Assembly (NCBI GenBank): GCA_001792895.1
Contig: MARA01000006.1
Coordinates: forward strand, 186,001-250,000
Direction: 5' to 3'
DNA from: Lentinus brumalis
Taxonomy: Eukaryota; Basidiomycota; Agaricomycetes; Polyporales; Polyporaceae
DNA length: 64,000 nucleotides
Positions 11,279 through 21,107 of the stretch are shown piece by piece. The translations under genes and the position numbers were made by a program. Below the pieces are notes generated by a model. It had not been told where the DNA came from. It made no database searches and saw only the letters and a list, made by a program, of their open reading frames with translations. Position 1 is the stretch's first letter, and each line of letters opens with the position of its first letter.

Positions 11279-12524
11279 CTGGGGAGGGGCAACGCTGGGG
11301 GCCATTCTCGAGGCGCGCATGCGTGGGAGGGCTAGGTTAAGCGAGTGATACGCGGCACCTCGTCCAAATCGAGGGCTCGCGTAGATCGAATCCGCCTTGC
11401 CGGTGGCTGAAAGGTGGTCGGACATGGCTGAGGCCCTCCCTCTCTTCCACGTCGCCCGTTTGCTCTTATATTTCACAGATAGTGTTCATTGGTCCTACAT
11501 ATTTGGTTGTCCAAGCCGTTTAGTAGCACCATGGGTTTTGATCATTCCATGCGCCCAAAGATGACGATCTGTAGCACTCGTTATGGTCTGCTTCGACTTT
11601 TAGCCTTGGAGAGAATGTTCACTTACAAGCGGTGAATGTATATACCAACTTTTGAAGGATTCCTTCGAGCGGATATTGAGTTATGCGTGCGTTGGTGTCG
11701 AGGGTCACTGAGAAGGCGCTTCAGCTTCTCGCATTGGCGCCCTGAATACTTGGAGTCCAGAACTTGCGCGCATCGCAGAACTATGGCTCGCTCTACCCTA
11801 AAAACAGCGCAACTGTACAAGAACTTATCAAAGATACACAGGAAGCCCATTACACCCCCATCAGGCGCGGCGCATCGTCCACACACGAGCAAAAACAAGG
11901 AGAACTCCCAGCCCATCCCCATGCTCGTACCCGGTCATCCCGATCTCCTGTGATGTGTAAAAGACCTCCTGAAGCTGCAGAAGAAGTGGTTCAGCCTACA
12001 AGAATACGCATTACGGGTCACGCGCCTGTAGCCACCTCAAAAACGCGCTCCGAGGGCGGTCAACTCGCCCTAGAGCGCAGGAGAGGAGAGTTGAGCTCTA
12101 CCGGCATGAGCTCGAGAAGGGAAGGCGACGAGAGCGACGTGTCCGCAAGAACAAAGCAATTCCGAGCCCTCAGAAGTCGCAGCGATCGTAGAGGAGGGAG
12201 TAGCAGGGGGAGAACTTGTAGTAGAAGTGAGAGTCGAGGATGTTGATAGCAGCGGGCCCATATCGTAATATTACTACATCTGACGGGCCGGTAGAACGCT
12301 TCTGAGATTTAATGATGGCTGCCTAGTCCTTCGTGGTGTATTGTTCGTGACAGCGGCTTGCAGAGAGTACCTCACGGTGACTCGAGGGTGTCCGACCACG
12401 AAGTGAAAGCGTGTAGAGCGCGTAGATGTGATCGGCGTACGAATCCGGCCGAGATTAACGCGGCTATCAATTACAGAGATTACATAAGCCGTACATTTCG
12501 CCAGGCGCAGTTGCCCCTCCCCAG
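11279..12524. mobile_element. Non-autonomous DNA transposon, 15-bp TIRs, 5-bp target duplication
   Basis: The ends are perfect 15-bp inverted repeats: CTGGGGAGGGGCAAC at 11279-11293 and its complement at 12510-12524. Each end is flanked by TCCCA (11274-11278 and 12525-12529). The other spacer copy has an uninterrupted empty site (TCCCA once, 23940-23944) exactly here. The element is 1246 bp. Its open frames (up to about 160 codons) show no transposase motif, so it is probably non-autonomous. A 5-bp duplication (6 bp if the preceding G is counted) does not fix the superfamily. Confidence 0.85.
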
Positions 12525-15500
12525 TCCCACCGTTGCCACGTCGGTGGGCGGATTCTGCCGGGAGACGTCCGAGTTGGGAGTCAGTAGTAGAGATGTGCAG
12601 TAGTAAGTAGAAGGAGAGATCGATGCATGCTTTGTTACGAAAGATTACTGGAGTGTGAACTTGAACTTGAACTGGAACTGAGTACTCTTGTACGAATATC
12701 CTGTGGGAGTGATCGGTCAAATATTCACGGCGTCAGGCAGAGAGGTTATGCGATACGCGGGATGGTTCTGAGCATGCACGACGTGACGGAGCGCTGTAAG
12801 AACCTGGTAGCCTGGGACGGTCTATGACAGATGCCCGTGCTGCTCACGATCACTCAACCACACAACTAACAAAATACACCTCCTGCTGAATGTCGCATTC
12901 CGTGAGTTTGGAGAATGACAGTATGCAAAAGTATGTAGACCTTCCAGTGCTCAGACTGGAGACAGACAGCATCCAAGGGACAGAAACAAGCCGTCATGTT
13001 GCTATGAACACAGCCGCCTTGCCGACGACACACATACGTACTTACACTGACTTCGAGAAGCTACTGATCGGCATGCCGCATATGCTGCTTCGACGATTCC
13101 ATTCCGAAGATATTTCAAGCACACCTTGCACACCCTCTGGCATACTCATGATAATTACAACCCTTGCACTTATGCTGCAATGACATCAGGCATAGTCAGA
13201 CATACCTCTGCAGGGAGAGCATCTTGGAGGATTTCTTGGGGATGATGCCACTGGCTTGGGAAAGGGCGGAAGGTCGATCAGCGGGCGAAGCTGCCATCAC
13301 GGCCGTCAGAGCAACTGTTCGCATTAGGACAGCTTCGCAGTCTGGTCTGTGGGAATTTAATAATGAGAGGCCGCGGGGACTCGGGCAATGAGGTCATGAT
13401 GGAATCAGGGTGTGAATATTCAGACCCTGATGACAGCATGAACGTGTGCCTCGGCCGAGGCGGAGGCTCCCTCCGAAGAGGATGTTGGGCAGTGAGACAT
13501 AAAGCCGCTTAGCGAGCAGACTACCACCTCATATGTCAGAATGGTTGCTATGCATGGGAAAGTGAGGCGACTGAGATTTTGGAGTAGACTTGAAGTCGTG
13601 GTCCAAAGAAGTTGAAAGGCTGCAAGTGTAGTATTACTTAGTCCATGTGAAGTTCATCTGCATTTACCTGTAGACATATATGCTTGGAGTAACTCTTCAA
13701 AAAAGCCACTATCACACTGAGCAGGCGAGCAAAGGACGGACGAACAAGGGAAAGAGGCCGATCGGGGACCCGGCGAGAGGTGTTGAGCAAAAAAGGCAAT
13801 CTAAGCGCTCTTCGACATCGCAGCCTCCTGCAATAGCGCGCGTTCGCTTTCGCTCGCTCTGCTGTTGGAACAGGTGTATACAGAAGCTCCAAAGGCTTAC
13901 GTAAGAGATATATTGCTACTGAAGTGACGTGTATGCTGAAGAGACATCCAGGATTTGCAGGAACATCGCAAGCAACTCTCTACTCAAATGCTGCAAGCTC
14001 GCGCGCATTGATCGAGGTATTGTGGCTTGCGTACTTTCCTGGTGGCGTCATCGACTACGTATGGCAAGGTCTACCTACCTCTAGGTACTGCAATACCCCA
14101 AACCTCCCGGGAATCGGACGAAACCCCGCGGAAATGCTCCGTTTCGAGGACCCTGTCCTCCTCCCTTCGACCGCCGACTGTCCGACCAATATTTGAGCCG
14201 GAATACAACCATCAGGTTCTCAGCGTCTAGCTCACGTAAAGAAGGCCGCTTTTATGAGCCGAGACAGCTTCGATGGTCTGTAACTGCGCTAGTCGTTCTG
14301 TTCCGTCTGCATAGCCTGGAGCTCTGCCCGCCCTCGCCGTGTCGCCCTCTGGTTGGACGAGGACCTCGTACGCTGTCCATCGTGCGAAAGCATTCAACAA
14401 GCTAAGGTTTTACAGCTCGTGACTCTGGGCAGGAGAACATCTATAAGTACCCCGTCATCTCGACGACCTCCCGAGCACCCGCCCCCCTGCCGATCCCGCA
14501 CCCATCCGTCGCCTTCATATTCTCCCCGCGTCTGTGTTACTAGCTCTCATGATGCACTCTACTATACATACTTCAGCAACGTTTTACTCGTCTGTATTGT
14601 TTGCTACTCCGAACGGCTTTCTTATGTTACCCATGTCTTGTAGTATGCATTCTTTCACCCCCCTATCATTTCTTCGTCCCTTGACTTGTGTTACCTCCTC
14701 CCTCCGCCTTCCTGACTATCATTGTCTTGCATCGTGACCTACTTCTCATGATACTTGCTTCGGCTCTCACGTCCTCGCTGCAGCTCTGGATACTCGCCGC
14801 GAAGCTATCCATTTGCATACCAGACAAGCTGCCGGTAAGCTCATCCTGATACATACATGCATCAATGCTGACCGTCTCTTCATTGGCAGCTCCTGGTGCG
14901 ATGCCTTCGCCTCAAGGCGTGTTCAGCTGAGGTACGTTCTTCGAGATACTCATGTCAGCACAGTGTTTGCTTATACTGACTGACCGGTGCGGCCTCATCT
15001 CGACAGACTCTCTCTCAATTCGCTACTCGAGCAAGGCTGAGGTATGCTCTCACCATCGCTCCCTCTTTGCTGACTACTCCCAGGCTCACAACTCCGTCTG
15101 CGCGCTGCAGGTGTCCAAGACACAGTCCCGGTCCCGGGTCGACCGCTCCCCAGTTTCGGCAGATGTCATGGCGAAGGTGAGCTCAATAGTGTTCTCCGCA
15201 CAGTCATGTGCATGGCACTGACCTACCGACGTCAGTTAGAAGTCCAGCATCGTTCATGAGCGACTAGCACAGTGGCACAGCTACTGTCCGGCCGGCCTCG
15301 CCGACGTCTCCTTCCTCTGCGACTACGACACACTGCTTCAAGTCCCGCGAAGCGTCGCCGCTTTGCAGCTCAAGGTACGTTGTATGCTCCTGTTCGTAGT
15401 CACTGTTTGCCTTGTCACGCTGACGCTCTCTCTACCTCAGACTGACGACTATGCCGCGCAGCTCACCACTTGCAGGTCTGCTTCAAACCAGCGTGTCGTG

Positions 15501-17459
15501 GCGGCCGACATGCCCACTGTCACGGTGAGTAGCGTTCGACTCAGCAAGTCCGGCAGAAACTCACAAACTACGGAATAGCATCGGGACACGCACTCTTCGG
15601 CAACTTGGGCCGTTCAGCATGCTCCGGGAGGATGAGTACGCCACGGTCTCGGTTGAAACACAATGGTCAGTTCGCACTCTCTCTCGCTTGGACTTCGCGC
15701 ACACTGGCTCACGATCTTGCAGATACTCCTCACGGTGCGTAGTTAGAACACATCATATACACTAATAGCGTTCACCCGGAAGTGCAGAGCCGACTTGCAA
15801 CTTGCACCGAAGACTCGAGGCCGTGAAGACCGGTATGCCGATGGTCTCAGCACAACCGGCAGGCCATCCTGACGATTTCGAAGGTGAGACAAGTATTGTC
15901 GCTCGCACTCATCGCAGGCTGATGTCGATGTATAGTAAGTGGAGTACCGCACTAGGACGACTCGGACGCGACGCCCGGGTAAGTCTACGCCGTGCAGGTA
16001 CTGAGCCTTTCATGCTTACTGACTGCAAGTACTATGTTCACAGCGCGCCATGTCGGGAGGGCCGCCGGCCCTCCCGCTGCTTCCAGCACGCGGTCTCACA
16101 CCACCAGCACTCTCAGCACTCCGCCGTCAAACCGAGGCGACGAGATCCGCCCGCTCACACACAAGACGGCCGGAGTAAGCGATATATTGGTACTAACTAG
16201 CTACACCGTCCTAGATACGACGCGGCTCGGATGCGGCCGATGGTCTGGCCGGCACGCGCACCCAGCGAGTGTCGTCCGCCGCCCGCCGTTGCACGAGAGC
16301 GTCGCGCCCTCTTCGTGGGCTTTTCATCTTTGCAGGATGCATGGCACAGCGTGTCTGAGCGTCCAGGAGGCACGGAGCACACCGCAGATACCATGTCGCT
16401 ACCCGCGGTGTGCTCCGAGTCACTTCAGTCAGCCCGCCTTTCGTTCTCCTTGTCCGCTTCTTGATTCGTCCGTGTAGTGGGTCTTGCGTGCTGCCGGGGC
16501 CGGTGTCTCCGTCTGGCCCGGGCTTGGACCGCGCGGACGGCGGGTCCGAGTCTCGAGACGGCGGATAGAACGCACTTCCTGAATTCCATGACGTCGGGCG
16601 CATCCCAGACGGTCGTCGTCGTCGTTCTGAGCCTTCTACAGTGCGCTGCGCCTGTGGAGACGGCGTCAGCGTGAGGTACAGTCGATCTGACGGATCTGAC
16701 GTACCTGGAGCTCGAAGGACTCGTATAGCGGATTGCGAGCGCGTCCGGCACGCGCAGAGCCGCCTTCCCAGGCGTGTCTTGACCACAAACACAGTACGGC
16801 TGGGCGGGGCGGGGCGGGAGAACGCTGCGTCGTCGAGATCGGGGAGGCGTCCTCCCGCCCGCGTGCCGCACACGCGAGCCTCCCATTCTTCCTTCTCGTG
16901 ATTTCTCCGGCTGCAGGATGGCATAATCCAGTGTGTCTTGAGGTGTCGCACGCGTGTCGAGGCGTCGTCCCGGCCCAGAAGTGCCGGTATCGCGACTTGA
17001 CGTTTTGGCGGGCTTGCGGCCGTGGCAGCGCCAGAATTCGATTTTGCCAACCCGCCCTCCGGCGCCGCAAGGCGATCGTACGGGGCGTTTGAGGCCCACA
17101 TAAGACTTGCGAAGCGGTTTGGAGGCTTCCGGGGACGCGTGCCGGCCGGGAGAGCCGCGACATGTCCGGAGTGCCGCGAAGTCGAGACGAAGGGCGACTT
17201 GCGCGACCTCCTCGAATCTGCGTGGAAAAGCGTGCATGCGATGCGTGCATGCTTCTCATACCTGCAGAAGGAGAGTTCGTCAGAATCCGGCTCAAAGTGG
17301 GCGAGATACGGCCGGAGCACTGGCGCGGCTGGCCAGACTCGCCTGGCAGCGACGACGCGATTTTCAAAGTCGTCCCGGCGGCGCGAGACGTAGCCGCGGA
17401 CATTCTTGAGGAGCCGTACGCTGCATACGAGGCGTTCGCCGGCCCTCCGGGGGCGGCAG

Positions 17460-18340
17460 ACGTGCGGGAGAGCCGGCGAGAGCGACCGGGCGGCGAGATT
17501 GCAATGAAATCGCACTTTGAGGCGATTTCTAAACCCGCCCGGATCGAAGGCACAGCTGCATGGGTGAACGCGGAGTGTTCCGCCTTGGCTTTTGCACCTG
17601 TCTCACGGCGACAGGATCGGATATGGGCGGGCTACAGAGGCGTCGGTGTGCTGGTGCGCCTGGGCAGCCGCGACAGCCGCGGCTTGCACGGCCTCCGGAC
17701 GAGCCTCGAAGCTTGCTGCTTCGACGCGTGAGTGCGCCCGTTGCTCGAGGATGAAAGTTTCGTTATATTCTGGCCGGGGCGGGAGAGATATGGCCGGAAT
17801 TCTGACGCGCGTGCCAGCCAGCCAGCAGGCTGGCTGTCACGACGAGATTTTGGAGGTCGACTTGGCGGTCTGGAACTCGACCGTACGCGGTCCTGAGAGA
17901 CTGCTTAATGCGTCTAAGATGCTCGCCGGCCGTCCGGACGCCGGGGGCGTGCAGGAGAGTCGCAGAATACGATCGGTTGGCGGAAATGCAAAGAAATCGC
18001 GCTTGAAGGCGATTTCTGGACCCGCCCAGATCGATGCGCCGTGTTGATGCCTCGATGGAGGGTGTTCAGCGTTGACTGTAGCACCCTATTCGACGGGGTT
18101 ATGGCGGGAATTGGGCGGGCTATGGAGGTTCCAGTACCCGGGGTGTGCCGGGCAGACGAGGACGTTGCGGACGTCGCCGCCGCGTTCCCCGGCCGCGTCA
18201 GACATGCAGGGGGGTCGTTCGGAGTTGCTGCTACAGCCCTGGCCAGTTGCGTCGGCGGCTGTGAGCGAGGCTCGGCCGGGGACGTCGAGGTCGAGTCGGG
18301 TGGCGCGGCGTGCATGAAATCGCGAACTTCACGCGATAGT
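17460..18340 (+). repeat. Diverged tandem repeats with conserved hairpins, spacer copy 1
   Basis: Two diverged repeats about 490 bp apart share a module in which GAAATCGC and GCGATTTC flank an 8-base loop (17506-17529 and 17993-18016), followed by a CCCGCCC-GATCGA segment. A third, weaker version lies at 18316-18337. The sequence before each hairpin (GTGCGGGAGAG / GTGCAGGAGAG) is also conserved. Spacer copy 2 has the same arrangement at 28974-28997 and 29448-29471. Confidence 0.7.
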
Positions 18341-19140
18341 CGACTTCTTCCGGCGGCCGCAAAACAGGTCCCGGTCGTCGCGGGGAGGTGCACGTTGGCC
18401 AGTGCGTTGTGTTTGGAGGCATGTGCGACGCGGGCAAGTGAGATATCTGCGAAAAGGGGTGCACGTCGGCAGAGATTCGAGCGTATCTCCACGTACCCTT
18501 GGCCGTTTCGCACGAGACAGACATGTCCTGGCTGGCAGAGCACGCCGCTACGTGATGTGCCATGTTGCGCACGCGTGCGGCTGTATGCGCGGACGGTGGG
18601 AGGGATTTGGTGGCGCGATTGGGAGAAAACGCGTCGGGGACGGCGCGCGGGGACTTGCGACGCGTTCCTGCGCGTATTCGAGGTTCGAGGGGGTCCAACG
18701 GGAGCTCGGGGACGCGTACTCGTACCGTGTGCTCGCAGTACGCGAAGATGGTGGGCGTATTGGTGTGCGCGTGAGTGGACGCGACGTGCGCGTCGTGGGT
18801 ATGATGAGAGAGGAGATGAACTGCGCCGGTGCGTGTCAGCATCGCGCAGGGGACGTTTGGCGGGAGCAATACGCACCTGTCGTGCTGTGTTGTGTGGTCG
18901 GATGGGTACGGGTGGTGTTGCGACGCGGTGCCCATCATGAAAGTGTATCGCGAGAGACTTACGAAGCTGTATGCACGGCTCAAGGCCGCCAGACGCGACG
19001 GCCGAGGGAAACGCGAGCCAACTCCATAGCAAGGGCGGAAAAGGACTTTATTGTAGTGCTTACTACATGCAGCAATAAACTCGTACTACACTCCTATGCG
19101 ACAGCGCGAGCGTGCGGGCATGTAGCAGAGGACGGGGGCG

Positions 19141-19255
19141 GCGGGCGGCGGGCGGAGTGGCAAGGCGGAGGGAAGAGACAGAGAGGAGAGACAGCGCAGA
19201 GAGGGGCAAGGAGAGACAGAGCAGAGAGGGAGAGAGGACGAAGGAGGGACGGCGG
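19141..19255 (+). repeat. Purine-rich low-complexity tract at spacer end, copy 1
   Basis: Runs of GAGAGACAGAG and GGAGGG-type sequence, almost free of T. The matching tract in unit B is at 30601-30715, just before the leader of the intact cyclase gene, so it may now lie in that gene's upstream region. Confidence 0.7.
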
Positions 19256-20027
19256 CGGCTGAGCGTGACGGGCACAGAGCGAGAGGCGTCGAGAGTGCAC
19301 CGAGGCGGTCGCAGCGAGCAGGCGGTCCACTTGGGTGCTGCGAGACGCGCGGTGGGAGAGGTCGGCGTTGCAGTGCGGCGGCCTGTGCTGGTTACAAGGC
19401 CGTCGCCTGGGAGTTGGACGATGGCTGGTGTCAAGCACAGAAGAAGGCTTGTGGGACACCTCCGTCCTTACGTAAGAACGTAATGGATCCATATTGGGCA
19501 GAAAACCGCCACCGATCAGACTGAGGCGCGAAGCTCGAGCGCGAGGCCGCCTCTTCAGTCTTCTGTCCGTCCTCCGTGCTTCCACCTTGTTCTGTCTGCG
19601 CCTCGCCCCCCAGCTCGAGCAACGACAAGACGTCGGCGCCGACCGACCTATCCTCCACGGTCTCCCCGACTTTGACCTCGTCGTCTCACCTCGTTTGCGG
19701 ACCGCACAGCATGCAAGCGGAGGCAGCAGCGTACCAGAACTATCCCACCGCCATCCGTATCTCGAAGGATTTCTCGAACTCGATATCGCCGGAACTGATA
19801 GACCATGACTCTCTGTCGTCCCTTACTCTCGCGGAGGACTCGAATCTTGCGGAGATTGCACCATGGGCGACGCCGAACAATGGCTCGGAACCAGTGAGTC
19901 CTTCACCTCTGCCGTTCGCTTTGTCGAGAGGGCTTCAGAAGTCTCTGCACTGTCTCGGGATGGCATCCTGACTTTCGGTATCTGCTTGGTGTGGTTCGGC
20001 TTCGCATTGTCCCGCGGAGTCTGCCCA

Positions 20028-20180
20028 GTCGAGTTGCGTTACGCTTCTTTGGTTTGGGAGAGGCGTAACAGCTTGTCGTACACGTCTTGCTCGCCGCGTG
20101 TGGTCAGTCGAGCAGCCGTGTCGAGTGTCGAAGTTGACTTCGTCCCATACTACATCAGCTCCCTTTCAGTCATGGCACCA
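20028..20180. other. 153-bp insertion private to copy B intron 1
   Basis: Absent from copies A and C, where CTGCCCA joins CCTGGG directly. The insert is flanked by CCA on both sides and contains an internal inverted pair GTTACGC / GCGTAAC. It could be a small mobile-element relic or filler DNA; I cannot classify it. Confidence 0.6.
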
Positions 20181-20188
20181 CCTGGGCC

Positions 20189-20208
20189 TGTATGCTTTGG
20201 AGCATACA
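20189..20208 (+). other. 8-bp hairpin in intron 1, copy B
   Basis: Same stem as at 6710-6729, but the loop is TTGG instead of TTCG. The stem has stayed intact while the neighbouring intron was deleted and rearranged. Confidence 0.55.
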
Positions 20209-21107
20209 AGAGACGGCGCGTTACACTTCCCTCGCCGTCATGCTAGATGCTAGGGGCGCGGTCGCATCTCGCTCTCGCTGAGCCCAAACAGCGCGATAGC
20301 AGGAGCTTCCTGTTTAGCACCTGAAAGGACGCTCCTCGAAAGCCGCAGACTGGAATGAGAAGTCGCTTCACTAGTGTCACACGCGAACCGCACGGTCGAA
20401 ACCAAGCCAGACGGTGCAGAGTTGCAACTCATTGCCAACGACGCCTTCTGTTGTTATTTGCAGTCTTGTTTCTTGAAGCTCGAGACTGACCTCTCTGCTT
20501 CACTAGCCCACGCCGCCCCCTAAGCTGTCCGCGCACCGGTTCGGCTTCCCGCACAAACCGTCGTTCTCGTCCTTCACCCTACCTCGACACGCCAGTACGT
20601 CGAGTATCAGCGTCTCCACCACGTCCACCGCTCGTCCCTCGGAATCGTACAGTGTTCACTCAAATGAGTCTATCCGCTCCTCCGACTCCCGCAAGAAGCC
20701 GTCGCTGAATCCGCTGAACTTCATGAAGAAGCGGTCGCGGAGCCGTCTTCGCTCAGAGCCCCTGCCCACTGAGACCCCGCCGCCGTTGCCCTCGCCCGCA
20801 GCTCCTGATCTCTCATTCCACCCTACGCCGACTACACCACCAGGCTCGATATCCTCCCGCAAGGACCGGCCCCGCAGGGGCAAGAAGCTACCCTACGTGT
20901 CCCCCCCGCCTCTTCCGCCAAAGGAGTCCCTCTTTGCATTGGACACGAATCTGAACGAGATGGACGGCATCGTCGACATGTCCGTCTTGCCTACGACCAG
21001 CGTCGATAGCAGCTCCCCGGGTAGCGGGTTCGAGTCCTCGTACCACTCGAGCTCGGACGTCTCCTCCATGCAATTCGGGTCCACGAGTACATCGCACCAC
21101 AGCCTGT

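Larger units (their letters stand above)
5999..19365 (+). repeat. Tandem repeat unit A (13.4 kb): cyclase 5' end plus spacer E
   Basis: This segment matches 19366-30825 along most of its length in the same order and orientation. Homology begins near CGTTGCAG (5999 here, 19366 in B, 30826 in C). Within the unit, 5999-8348 is cyclase leader, exon 1, intron 1 and the first part of exon 2; 8349-19365 is unrelated spacer. It is longer than unit B mainly because it carries a 1246-bp transposon (11279-12524) and keeps a longer intron 1 (1207 nt against 613 nt). Identity is uneven: near perfect over about 14200-17700, lower around 9200-9500 and 17760-19000. Confidence 0.9.
8349..19365. other. Spacer E, copy 1: unassigned DNA with many intron-like elements
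   Basis: About 11 kb with no recognisable domain. From about 8600 to 16200 the plus strand is full of short GT..AG segments of 40-90 nt with good splice consensus, for example after 9699, 9829, 10008, 10231, 11021, 14835, 14935 and 15374. The stretches between them do not join into one open frame. One stretch near 15281-15373 reads like protein (WHSYCPAGLADVSF) but stands alone. From about 16200 to 19000 the DNA is very GC-rich with long overlapping open frames on both strands. These are broken by frameshifting indels between the two spacer copies, so I do not call genes. Best description: a decayed intron-rich gene or element, or a spliced non-coding transcript. Confidence 0.55.

Noticed and set aside
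12890..13183. 97-codon plus-strand frame (and a 134-codon minus-strand frame at 24281-24685 in the other copy)
   Set aside because: The two spacer copies differ by indels that shift the frame, so neither protein is conserved even between the duplicates.
16211..17515. Long minus-strand open frame (434 codons), with matching frames at 17914-19032, 27682-29073 and 27900-29021
   Set aside because: The DNA is extremely GC-rich and stop-poor on all frames. The two spacer copies differ by frameshifting indels (for example 2 nt near 16855 versus 28325), and the translation is a low-quality Arg/Ser/Pro mixture. No family resemblance.
19047..19079. TTTATTG...CAATAAA inverted pair near the spacer end, possible polyadenylation signals on both strands
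   Set aside because: One arm is changed in unit B (CAATAGA), and no coding gene ends here that would need it.
8349..19365. Helitron, KDZ or retrotransposon origin of the spacer
   Set aside because: I found no Rep/helicase, reverse transcriptase, integrase or transposase motif, no long terminal repeats and no convincing Helitron ends at the unit junctions. Gene capture by such an element is possible but unsupported.
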